Positions 7,222 through 13,951 of a DNA stretch of 15,420 bases are shown one piece after another; within the stretch, counting starts at the first letter, position 1, and every line of letters begins with the position of its first letter. The stretch is from assembly GCA_036510655.1 (NCBI GenBank), contig DATCDQ010000012.1, positions 1 through 15,420 on the forward strand, given 5' to 3'. The notes under the pieces were generated by a model. The model made no database searches, was not told where the DNA came from, and saw nothing but the letters and a program-made list of their open reading frames with translations. Both the position numbers and the translations under genes were made by a program. Origin of the DNA: Rathayibacter_A sp036510655. GTDB lineage: Bacteria > Actinomycetota > Actinomycetes > Actinomycetales > Microbacteriaceae.

Positions 7222-7227
7222 ACCTTA
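7222..7227 (-). promoter_or_regulatory. Candidate -10 for the DUF4870 gene (paralog 1)
   Basis: The minus strand reads TAAGGT (plus ACCTTA), about 52 nt upstream of the start. No clear -35 is seen at 16-18 nt. If it is used, paralog 1 would be transcribed separately as well as by read-through from paralog 2. The rest of 7170-7295 shows no convincing terminator: a CGCAGG/CCTGCG stem lies at 7274-7293, but no T tract follows it on either strand. Confidence 0.35.
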
Positions 7228-7295
7228 GAGCACAGCGTACGTTCAGGAGAAGACCCCGGCGGGCGTTTTTTGCCGCAGGGGGCCGCTCCTGCGCT

Positions 7296-7787
7296 CTACT
7301 TGATGAATCGAATGGCGAATGGATAGCGGTAGCTGCCTCCGCCGTTCACGCGCACGGCTCCGACGATCGAGAAAACGACGTCGAGAACGACCAACACCCA
7401 GCCGATCAGTGCGAGGATGAGGATGATCGTCGTCCACAGTGCGAGGTTCAGCGAAAACAGCAGCGCTGCCGTGACGATTGCGGAGATGATCGCCCAGACG
7501 ATCATGGCCGCGACCATCGTGATTTGGAAGTTGAGCGCCTCCTTCGACTCCTGCTTCGTCAGCATCCCACGCTTTCCGAACACGAGGTAGATCACAAGCG
7601 CCGACACAATCGCCAGAATGGCGAGCCATCCTGTGAAGAAAGCGAGAAACGAAACCGCACCGCCGAGGTGCGCCCACATCGCATATTGCTTGTCCTGTGC
7701 CGCTGTGAACGGCGCATCCTGCTGTTGTGCCGCCTGTGGCAGGCCCGCTGCCGGATCTACAGGTGGCTGCACATTCGGGTCTGTCAT
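7296..7787 (-). CDS. DUF4870 family membrane protein (paralog 2)
   Basis: A 163-residue membrane protein. A glutamine/proline/alanine-rich N-terminus (1-34) is followed by hydrophobic segments at about 40-70, 86-112 and 116-145. The pattern KQESKEALNFQIT (78-90) aligns with HSAAALNFQLT of paralog 1, and the end SYRYPFAIRFIK aligns with YTYPMSIKFIK. I chose the ATG at 7787-7785, with GAAGGGGA upstream at good spacing; the longer open frame to 7913 would run across the promoter. Function is unknown. It is the first gene of the minus-strand pair and is divergent from hrcA. Confidence 0.87.
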   Translation of the reverse strand: MTDPNVQPPVDPAAGLPQAAQQQDAPFTAAQDKQYAMWAHLGGAVSFLAFFTGWLAILAIVSALVIYLVFGKRGMLTKQESKEALNFQITMVAAMIVWAIISAIVTAALLFSLNLALWTTIILILALIGWVLVVLDVVFSIVGAVRVNGGGSYRYPFAIRFIK

Positions 7788-7880
7788 GATCGTCCCCTTC
7801 GGTAAGTGGTTGTTGTCAACCGCTCGCCGCTGCGTCTGTACCGCAACATCCGGAGCAGGCAGCACTGCGAGCACAACCCT

Positions 7881-7909
7881 AAAGTACCCTGGGCCCACGG
7901 GTCCCGCAA
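7881..7909 (-). promoter_or_regulatory. Promoter for the DUF4870 pair
   Basis: On the minus strand, TTGCGG (-35, plus 7904-7909) and TACTTT (-10, plus 7881-7886) are separated by exactly 17 nt. The transcript leader would be about 85-90 nt. This is the best-formed -35/-10 pair in the window. It lies 29 nt from the CIRCE operator of the divergent hrcA. Confidence 0.6.
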
Positions 7910-7933
7910 TCACCGAGTTGTGGGGCCAGGCGA

Positions 7934-7939
7934 TAGGAT
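7934..7939 (+). promoter_or_regulatory. Candidate -10 for the hrcA operon
   Basis: TAGGAT overlaps the first base of the CIRCE element. A start about 7 nt downstream would put CIRCE across the transcription start, the usual position for HrcA repression. No clear -35 is seen at 17 nt. Confidence 0.5.
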
Positions 7940-7965
7940 TAGCACTCAGAGATATTGAGTGCTAA
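7939..7965 (+). promoter_or_regulatory. CIRCE operator (HrcA-binding site)
   Basis: TTAGCACTC, 9 spacer bases, then GAGTGCTAA: an exact match to the CIRCE consensus, with perfect 9-bp arms. HrcA, encoded just downstream, binds CIRCE and is helped by GroEL; heat or misfolded protein relieves repression. This makes hrcA-dnaJ autoregulated and heat-inducible. Confidence 0.97.
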
Positions 7966-7998
7966 TCACCCGAGGTGCAAGAGGAGGCGTCAGCCCGG

Positions 7999-9021
7999 AT
8001 GGTGTCAGAACGCAGCCTCGAGGTTCTTCGTGTGATCGTGCAGGACTACGTCGCGTCGCGCGAGCCGGTCGGTTCGAAGAGCATTGTCGAGAGGCACTCG
8101 TTCGGGGTGTCTGCCGCGACCATTCGCAATGACATGGCCGCGCTTGAAGAGGAAGAGTTGATTGCTGCCCCGCACACGTCTTCGGGTCGGGTACCCACAG
8201 ACAAGGGGTATCGGGTGTTCGTCGATCAGCTTGCAGACTTGAAGCCACTGACGAGCGTGCAACGCCAGGCGATCGAGGTCTTTTTAGGTCAATCGGTGGA
8301 TGTCGACGACGTGCTGGCGCGCACAGTGCGCTTGCTTTCGCAACTGACGCATCAGGTGGCCCTCGTGCAGTACCCGTCCGTGTCCGGCGCTCGCATCCGG
8401 CACATCGAATTTGTGCCCGTTGCACCGCAGCAGGTGCTGTGTGTGCTGATCGCGGACACCGGTGCCATCCAGCAGCGTGTGGCCGAGTTGTCGAACGAGG
8501 TCGACGAGGAGCTCATCAGCGAGTTGCGCGCGCGCGCCAATGCGGCGATCGCCGGTTGCAAACTTGCGGATGCCGGGCAGCGGCTTCGGGAGATCGAGGA
8601 CCAGTTCGGCGAGCGGCACCGTCGCGCGGCATCCGCGATCATCACGGCGTTGATCGATCAGATCGAGAGTGCGCGCCAGGAGAAGCTCGTCATGGCCGGT
8701 ACGGCCAATCTGGTGCGCACGGAGCACGACTTCACCGGCAGCATCTACCCGGTGCTCGAGGCGATCGAGCAGCAGGTCGAGTTGCTGAAGCTTTTCGGCG
8801 AAATGGCGACAGACCAGCACGGGGTATCCGTCAGCATCGGACGCGAGAATGCGCCGTTCGGGCTCCCAGAGACATCCATACTAGCGAGCGGATATGCGGG
8901 TGGTGGCGGCGCACTGGCACATGTCGGCGTGCTCGGGCCGATCCGCATGGACTATTCGAATAACATGGCGGCGGTTCGCGCCGTCGCCCGGTATCTGTCC
9001 CGTCGCCTCGGCGATGACTGA
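7999..9021 (+). CDS. hrcA: Heat-inducible transcriptional repressor HrcA
   Basis: A 340-residue repressor of class I heat-shock genes, of normal length. The N-terminal winged helix is clear: SERSLEVLRVIVQDYV, then EPVGSKSIVERHSFGVSAAT and IRNDMAALEEE (about 22-53), then PHTSSGRVPTDKGYRVFVD (58-76). The GAF-like and dimerisation regions follow, ending near GVLGPIRMDYSNNMAAVRAV. I chose the ATG at 7999 because GAGGAGG lies at 7981-7987 and homology begins at VSERSLEV; the spacing of 11 nt is long. The GTG at 7975 lies before that ribosome site and is unlikely. Regulated by the CIRCE at 7939-7965. dnaJ follows after 36 nt. Confidence 0.96.
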   Translation: MVSERSLEVLRVIVQDYVASREPVGSKSIVERHSFGVSAATIRNDMAALEEEELIAAPHTSSGRVPTDKGYRVFVDQLADLKPLTSVQRQAIEVFLGQSVDVDDVLARTVRLLSQLTHQVALVQYPSVSGARIRHIEFVPVAPQQVLCVLIADTGAIQQRVAELSNEVDEELISELRARANAAIAGCKLADAGQRLREIEDQFGERHRRAASAIITALIDQIESARQEKLVMAGTANLVRTEHDFTGSIYPVLEAIEQQVELLKLFGEMATDQHGVSVSIGRENAPFGLPETSILASGYAGGGGALAHVGVLGPIRMDYSNNMAAVRAVARYLSRRLGDD

Positions 9022-9057
9022 ACCGGCAACGAGAACGAGTTAGGAAATACTTTTTAC

Positions 9058-10161
9058 GTGGCCGACCATTATGAAGTGCTCGGTGTCGATCGCAACGCGA
9101 CACCGGACGAAATCAAGAAGGCATATCGCAGACTCGCACGTGAGTTGCATCCGGATGTGAATCCGAGCCCCGAGGCATCCGAACGGTTCAAGTCGGTCAC
9201 GCACGCCTACGACGTGCTGAGCGATCCGCACCAGCGTGAGCAATACGATCTCGGCCCGCAGCAGGGCGCATTCAGCGGGTCGGGTTTCGGTGGTTTCGGC
9301 GACATCTTCGAGACGTTCTTCGGCGGTGGCGGTGGTGTGCGGGGGCCGAAGTCGCGGCGCGAGCGCGGACAGGACGCCCTCTTACGCGTCGAGGTCGATC
9401 TGGACGAGGTGATCTTTGGAACGCATCGCGACCTCGAGGTCGACACCGCAGTGCTCTGCGAGACCTGCGGCGGCTCGTGTTGCCAGCCGGGCACAGCACC
9501 GGTCACCTGTGACATCTGTCACGGCACGGGTCAGCTGCAGCGCGCGGTGCGCTCGCTGCTCGGTAACGTGATGACCTCGACCCCGTGCGGCACCTGCCGC
9601 GGCTACGGCACGGTCATCGCCACGCCGTGCGTCACCTGCCAGGGTCAGGGGCGTGTGCGCGCCCGCCGCACGGTTCCCGTCGACATCCCAGCCGGGGTCG
9701 ACACCGGCCTGCGTCTGCAGATGCCCGGAAGCGGCGAGGCCGGACCTGCCGGCGGCCCGAACGGCGACCTGTACCTCGAGATCAAGGTCAAGCATCACGA
9801 GGTTTTCAGTCGGGACGGCGACGACCTGCTCTGCACCCTGGTCGTGGCGATGACGGATGCGATTCTCGGCACGCATGCCATCGTCAAGGCACTCGACGGC
9901 GACATCGATGTCGAACTGAGGCCGGGCACGCAGAGCGCTGAAGTGCTCACCATCAAGGGTCGCGGCATCACCAGGCTGCGCGGCAGCGGACGCGGCGATC
10001 TGCGCATCGGTGTGCAGGTGACAACGCCGTCGAAGCTGGACCGCAAGGAGCGCGATTTGATCGAGAAGTTCGCAGGTGTGCGCAAGCAGGAGGCTCCCAC
10101 GCTCACGCACTTCCAGCAGGGACTGTTCGCAAAACTGCGTGACCGGTTCATGGGCGTCTAG
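9058..10161 (+). CDS. dnaJ: Molecular chaperone DnaJ (hrcA-linked DnaJ2 type)
   Basis: A 367-residue type I J-protein that stimulates DnaK ATPase and delivers clients. The J domain is 3-65 with HPD at 31-33. A short glycine/phenylalanine region (70-96) follows, then the central zinc region with four motifs: CETCGGSC (134), CDICHGTG (151), CGTCRGYG (177) and CVTCQGQG (191). The C-terminal client-binding domains include PAGVDTGLRLQMPGSGEAG. The GTG at 9058 gives MADHYEVLGV; AGGAAA at 9042-9047 is the likely ribosome site. The first zinc motif is unusual: the normal glycine is C141 and another cysteine follows (C142). Placement after hrcA and CIRCE indicates heat-shock control. Confidence 0.96.
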   Translation: MADHYEVLGVDRNATPDEIKKAYRRLARELHPDVNPSPEASERFKSVTHAYDVLSDPHQREQYDLGPQQGAFSGSGFGGFGDIFETFFGGGGGVRGPKSRRERGQDALLRVEVDLDEVIFGTHRDLEVDTAVLCETCGGSCCQPGTAPVTCDICHGTGQLQRAVRSLLGNVMTSTPCGTCRGYGTVIATPCVTCQGQGRVRARRTVPVDIPAGVDTGLRLQMPGSGEAGPAGGPNGDLYLEIKVKHHEVFSRDGDDLLCTLVVAMTDAILGTHAIVKALDGDIDVELRPGTQSAEVLTIKGRGITRLRGSGRGDLRIGVQVTTPSKLDRKERDLIEKFAGVRKQEAPTLTHFQQGLFAKLRDRFMGV

Positions 10162-10186
10162 CGGCGATGCGCGTGGTGGCCGCATA

Positions 10187-10948
10187 GTGGCGAACTTCTA
10201 TCTGGCCGAAGAACTCGTTGCCGCGTCAGTGGACGACGAGGTGACTCTCGGGCCGGCCGAATCGCGTCACGCCGTGACCGTCGCACGCACCAGGGTCGGC
10301 GAGCAACTGGTCGTGGGAAACGGTCGCGGCCTGACGGCGCGCTGCACTGTGCTCTCTGCCGCGCCGACCGCCGTCGTGTTGCATGTCGATGCGTCCTCGA
10401 CGACCCCGCCGGCCGCACCTCGGCTCATCCTCGTCCAGGCCTTGGCCAAAGGAGGGCGTGACGAACTCGCTGTTCAAGCGGCGACCGAGCTCGGAGTTGA
10501 CGTCGTCGTTCCGTGGAGTGCAGCGCGCTCGGTCTCCCGCTGGGAAGGGCAGAAGGCGCTCAAGGGGCGCGAACGGTGGGCGACCATCGTGCGAGAAGCC
10601 ACGAAACAGTCGATCCGAGCGTGGCTTCCCACGGTGGAGGCGCTCGCGACGACGTCCGACCTTGAGCGTCATGCAGGCGAGCGACGGATGCTCGTGCTCG
10701 AGCCGAGCGCCGAGCTCGCGCTGAGCGCACTGGCGCCGGCGGCACTCCTGCCGACCAGCATCGGGCAGCGGGGTGCTCGCGATCTTGAACTCGTCGTCGG
10801 CCCGGAGGGCGGCATCGCTGACCACGAGCTCGAGCGACTCCAGGCAGCCGGAGCGCAGTTCGTGCGGCTGGGCGACACCGTTCTGCGTACCTCCACCGCA
10901 GGGCCGGCCGCGATTGCGGTGCTGAATGCGATGCTGGGGCGCTGGTGA
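10187..10948 (+). CDS. rsmE: 16S rRNA (uracil1498-N3)-methyltransferase RsmE
   Basis: A 253-residue SPOUT-class methyltransferase that makes m3U1498 in 16S rRNA. It has an N-terminal PUA-like part (MANFYLAEEL, then RHAVTVARTRVGEQLVVGNG), then LILVQALAKGGRDELAVQAATELGV, EATKQSIRAWLP, and the SAM-knot motifs VVGPEGGIADHELE (203-216) and LGDTVLRTSTAGPAA (228-242). I chose the GTG at 10187 because homology begins there; GGTGG at 10175-10179 is 7 nt upstream. The frame is open further upstream inside dnaJ without homology. dnaJ ends 25 nt before it, so it is probably in the hrcA operon. Confidence 0.95.
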   Translation: MANFYLAEELVAASVDDEVTLGPAESRHAVTVARTRVGEQLVVGNGRGLTARCTVLSAAPTAVVLHVDASSTTPPAAPRLILVQALAKGGRDELAVQAATELGVDVVVPWSAARSVSRWEGQKALKGRERWATIVREATKQSIRAWLPTVEALATTSDLERHAGERRMLVLEPSAELALSALAPAALLPTSIGQRGARDLELVVGPEGGIADHELERLQAAGAQFVRLGDTVLRTSTAGPAAIAVLNAMLGRW

Positions 10949-10965
10949 GCGCATCCGCTCGCTCA
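10946..10965 (+). other. Small inverted repeat at the end of rsmE
   Basis: TGAGCG (10946-10951, containing the stop codon) pairs with CGCTCA (10960-10965), with an 8-nt loop. No T tract follows, so it is at most a weak terminator or mRNA 3'-end structure. Confidence 0.25.
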
Positions 10966-11000
10966 CAGCGCAACACGGTGCCTGGGTCTGCGGCGCTGCC

Positions 11001-11006
11001 TAGAAT
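11001..11006 (+). promoter_or_regulatory. Candidate -10 upstream of phoH
   Basis: TAGAAT is a near-consensus -10. Six bases later lies an ATG (11013), so a transcript from here would begin at or next to that codon. No strong -35 is seen. It suggests that phoH-ybeY-corC-era has its own promoter in the 107-nt gap after rsmE. Confidence 0.55.
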
Positions 11007-11012
11007 AAGACC

Positions 11013-11069
11013 ATGACGAACGCAGTGCTCAGCGGCAGACTAACGGAAGGCAGTCTTGGCAGTCAGTGA
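11013..11069 (+). CDS. Possible 18-residue leader peptide ahead of phoH
   Basis: ATG at 11013 opens a short frame, MTNAVLSGRLTEGSLGSQ, ending at TGA 11067-11069 and overlapping the phoH start by 14 nt in another frame. It has no Shine-Dalgarno, but the TAGAAT at 11001-11006 is placed for a leaderless start at this ATG. It could couple translation to phoH or be chance. No homolog is recognised. Confidence 0.3.
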   Translation: MTNAVLSGRLTEGSLGSQ

Positions 11070-12159
11070 CGAAACCGGCCATTCCGATATCGGAGGCGAA
11101 GCTTCGGTGTCTCAAGCCGAGGCGCTCATGCACGTTGACGGCATTGCGATGGTGCGACTGCTCGGTCCACAGGATCGATTGCTGAGAACGATCGAGACGC
11201 AGTATCCCGAGGTCAGCGTGCACGTGCGTGGCAACGAGATCAGCCTGACCGGGAGCGCAACACAGGTCGAGGCGGCACGGCATCTGGTCGATGAGCTGCT
11301 GGTAATGGTGCGCAACGGCCAAGACCTGAGCCCGATCGAGGTGCGTAGCTCGGCGCGGATGATCGACTCCGACGCGACGGCGAGCCCCGCAGACGTGCTC
11401 AGCCAGGCGATCCTGACGGCCAGGGGCAAGAGCATTCGACCGAAAACGCTTGGCCAGAAGCAATACGTCGATGCGATCGACCAGAACACGATCGTGTTCG
11501 GCATCGGTCCAGCAGGCACAGGCAAGACCTACCTCGCTATGGCGAAGGCCGTGCAGGCTCTGCAACGCAAGGAAGTCACCCGGATCATCCTGTCGCGGCC
11601 CGCGATCGAGGCCGGAGAACGCCTCGGCTACCTTCCTGGCACGTTGACAGACAAGATCGACCCGTACCTGCGGCCGCTTTACGACGCACTGAACGAGATG
11701 TTGGACCCCGAGTTGGTGCCCAAGTTGCTCGCAGCGGGCACGATCGAGGTCGCGCCGCTTGCCTACATGCGCGGTCGCACGCTGAACGACTCGTTCATCG
11801 TGCTCGACGAGGCACAGAACACGACGCCCGAGCAGATGAAGATGTTCCTGACCCGGCTCGGGTTCGGCTCGCAGATGGTCGTCACCGGCGACATCACCCA
11901 GATCGATCTGCCGAGCGCATCGAGCGGGCTGCGTCTGGTCACTCGCGTGTTGAACAATATCGACGACATTGAGTTCTGTCGGCTGACCAGTGCAGATGTC
12001 GTGCGGCACAACCTGGTCGGGCGAATCGTCGACGCGTACACGGAATACGATGCGCAGAGGCAGGCCGACCACTACGAGCGTGAACAGGCGCGCGAATTCG
12101 CCAATCGCGCCGAGCGGCGATCGGCTGAACCACGCGACCATTTGCCCAAAAGACGATAG
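11056..12159 (+). CDS. phoH: PhoH-like P-loop ATPase
   Basis: A 367-residue PhoH family protein. An N-terminal KH-like part (about 30-90) precedes the ATPase domain with Walker A GPAGTGKT (151-158), RPAIEAGERLGYLPG (181-195) and Walker B FIVLDEAQNTT (247-257), followed by TGDITQIDLP. Members are ATPases linked to RNA metabolism, and the ybeY neighbour supports an RNA/ribosome role; the exact function is not settled. The start is the rare TTG at 11056, with GGAAGG at 11045-11050 and 5-nt spacing, giving MAVSDETG. The polar C-terminus (about 338-367) is charged. ybeY follows after 8 nt. Confidence 0.95.
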   Translation: MAVSDETGHSDIGGEASVSQAEALMHVDGIAMVRLLGPQDRLLRTIETQYPEVSVHVRGNEISLTGSATQVEAARHLVDELLVMVRNGQDLSPIEVRSSARMIDSDATASPADVLSQAILTARGKSIRPKTLGQKQYVDAIDQNTIVFGIGPAGTGKTYLAMAKAVQALQRKEVTRIILSRPAIEAGERLGYLPGTLTDKIDPYLRPLYDALNEMLDPELVPKLLAAGTIEVAPLAYMRGRTLNDSFIVLDEAQNTTPEQMKMFLTRLGFGSQMVVTGDITQIDLPSASSGLRLVTRVLNNIDDIEFCRLTSADVVRHNLVGRIVDAYTEYDAQRQADHYEREQAREFANRAERRSAEPRDHLPKRR

Positions 12160-12167
12160 GGATCGCC

Positions 12168-12629
12168 GTGAGCATCGAAGTCAACAACGAATCGGCGATC
12201 GCGATCGATGAATCGGCGCTGCAACGCCTTGCCGCGTATGCGCTCGAGGTGATGCATGTGCACCCCGAGGCTGAACTTGCGATCGTGCTCGTGGACGAGG
12301 CCGCAATGGAGCAGTTGCACGTGCAGTGGATGGACGAACCCGGCCCCACCGATGTGCTGAGTTTTCCGATGGACGAACTGCGCCCCGGCACGGAGGATCT
12401 CCAGACCCCGCCCGGGCTACTCGGCGACGTCGTGCTCTGCCCGCAGGTCGCCCAGGGGCAAGCGGAGACGGCCCGGCATTCGCTGATGGAAGAGTTGTTC
12501 CTGCTGACGGCGCACGGCATTCTGCACTTGCTCGGATTCGACCACGCCGAGCCGGACGAAGAGCGAGAGATGTTCGGCATTCAGCGCGACATCCTCGTCG
12601 GGTTCGCGCTGGCCGAACGTCGACGATAG
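12168..12629 (+). CDS. ybeY: Endoribonuclease YbeY (rRNA maturation factor)
   Basis: A 153-residue UPF0054 metalloprotein involved in 16S rRNA 3'-end maturation and ribosome quality control. The zinc motif H3XH5XH is intact in HGILHLLGFDH (H116, H120, H126). The upstream pattern GPTDVLSFPMDE (59-70) and GLLGDVVLCP (83-92) are also typical. The start is GTG 12168, with AGGGA at 12158-12162 and 5-nt spacing, overlapping the end of phoH. phoH and corC flank it within 8 nt, so the three are almost certainly co-transcribed. Confidence 0.96.
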   Translation: MSIEVNNESAIAIDESALQRLAAYALEVMHVHPEAELAIVLVDEAAMEQLHVQWMDEPGPTDVLSFPMDELRPGTEDLQTPPGLLGDVVLCPQVAQGQAETARHSLMEELFLLTAHGILHLLGFDHAEPDEEREMFGIQRDILVGFALAERRR

Positions 12630-12636
12630 GGTCGCG

Positions 12637-13947
12637 ATGCTCGTCGCCGTCTTCCTGATCGTCGCCCTGATCCTTGTGGCGTTCGGCGGTTTGATGGCCG
12701 CAGTGGACGCCGCGATCAGCGTGCAGTCCCGCGCTGACATCACGGAATTGTCGGAGGACTCCCGGTCGCGGCGGTCGCTGCTGGCGATCGCTTCAGACCC
12801 CGGCGCGCACCTGAACGCCGTGAGTTTCATGCGGATCATTTCCGAAACGACGGCCGCCGTGCTGGTCACTCTTGCCTTTGAGATGGTGTTCGAACAGTGG
12901 TGGCTGTCGCTGCTGTTGGCTGCCGCGATCATGACAGGAGTCTCGTTCGTGCTGGTGGGAACCAGCCCGCGCAGCGTCGGTCGTGCGCACGCGAAGACCA
13001 TGCTGCTCCTGACTGCGCCTCTCGTACGATTCGTGCGCGTGTTGCTTGGCCCGATCGCACGTGGGCTGGTTGCTCTGGGCAACAGGGTCACGCCGACGCG
13101 AGGGCGCTCCGCCGCCGTCGGCTCGGAGGAACAACTGCTCAGCATCGTCGATGAAGCCACCGAGCTCGAGGTGCTCGAGGAGGACGATCGCGAGCTCATC
13201 CACTCGATCTTCGAGTTCAACGAGACCGTCGTGCGTGAGGTGATGATTCCGCGCACCGACATGGTGACGGTGGATGCGTCGGCCTCGCTCGGCGCGGCGA
13301 TGGCACTGTTCCTGAGCAAGGGCGTGTCTCGTATTCCTGTGGTCGCCGACGATGTCGATGATGTGACGGGTGTGCTGTACCTGCGGGACGTCGCACGGTT
13401 GACGTTCGAGCGACCGTTGGACGTGGAGAACGTGACCGTCGGCGACCTGGGCCGGCCTGCGCTGTTCGTTCCTGAGTCGCAGAAGGCGGATTCGTTGTTG
13501 CGACAAATGCAGCTCGAAGCCAACCACCTTGCGATGGTCGTCGACGAATACGGCGGAATTGCGGGACTGGTCACGCTGGAAGACCTGATCGAAGAGCTCG
13601 TCGGCGACATCTCCGACGAGTACGATCACGACGTAGCGTTGGTCGAAAGCCTCGGCCCGGAACGCTACCGGGTGAGCGCGCGGCTGCCCGTCGACGAGCT
13701 CGGCGAGCTGTTCGACATCGAACTGGACGATGACGACGTGGATTCGGTCGGCGGGCTGCTCGGCAAGGCGCTCGGCCGACTACCGGTCTCCGGTGCGACG
13801 GCCTCGACGGGCGGGTTGCGTTTGACCGCGGAACGGACCGAGGGCAGACGCAAACGCATCAGCACGGTACTCGTCGAACGGGACACGGCGTTGATCGACT
13901 CGACGAACGATGCACCCATGACGCCTCGCACGACTCAAAAGGAGTGA
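12637..13947 (+). CDS. Hemolysin C/CorC-type membrane protein (CNNM, CBS pair, CorC_HlyC domains)
   Basis: A 436-residue membrane protein. The DUF21/CNNM transmembrane domain covers about 1-150 with hydrophobic stretches at 1-28, 60-85, 88-108 and 121-147. The CBS pair follows at about 203-255 (MIPRTDMVTV, SRIPVV, VTGVLYLRD) and 273-325 (LAMVVDEYGGIAGLVTLEDL), then a CorC_HlyC domain at about 335-415. Relatives are implicated in magnesium or cobalt efflux and resistance; 'hemolysin' is a historical name. The start is ATG 12637, with AGGG 5 nt upstream. The tail beyond 415 is polar and unconserved. Place in the ybeY-era operon is typical. Ion specificity cannot be read here. Confidence 0.92.
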   Translation: MLVAVFLIVALILVAFGGLMAAVDAAISVQSRADITELSEDSRSRRSLLAIASDPGAHLNAVSFMRIISETTAAVLVTLAFEMVFEQWWLSLLLAAAIMTGVSFVLVGTSPRSVGRAHAKTMLLLTAPLVRFVRVLLGPIARGLVALGNRVTPTRGRSAAVGSEEQLLSIVDEATELEVLEEDDRELIHSIFEFNETVVREVMIPRTDMVTVDASASLGAAMALFLSKGVSRIPVVADDVDDVTGVLYLRDVARLTFERPLDVENVTVGDLGRPALFVPESQKADSLLRQMQLEANHLAMVVDEYGGIAGLVTLEDLIEELVGDISDEYDHDVALVESLGPERYRVSARLPVDELGELFDIELDDDDVDSVGGLLGKALGRLPVSGATASTGGLRLTAERTEGRRKRISTVLVERDTALIDSTNDAPMTPRTTQKE

Positions 13948-13951
13948 AGGA

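Noticed and set aside
7266..7271. T6 run between the DUF4870 genes as a terminator
   Set aside because: The run is on the plus strand, where no gene is being finished, and only very short stems precede it. On the minus strand it is an A run.
6789..7805. 338-codon plus-strand frame opposite the DUF4870 genes
   Set aside because: It is extremely rich in D, R, E and H, the complement of hydrophobic membrane codons. The minus-strand genes have good ribosome sites and paralogous sequences.
7814..7819. TTGACA-like word on the minus strand as a -35
   Set aside because: There is no acceptable -10 at 16-18 nt; the position falls on the ribosome site. The pair at 7881-7909 is much better.
7975..7977. 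GTG as the hrcA start
   Set aside because: It lies upstream of the GAGGAGG ribosome site, and the added residues are not part of the HrcA family pattern.
12417..13610. 397-codon antisense frame across ybeY and the corC-like gene
   Set aside because: It is very rich in serine, threonine and arginine, as expected for a shadow frame, and both sense genes have clear domains.
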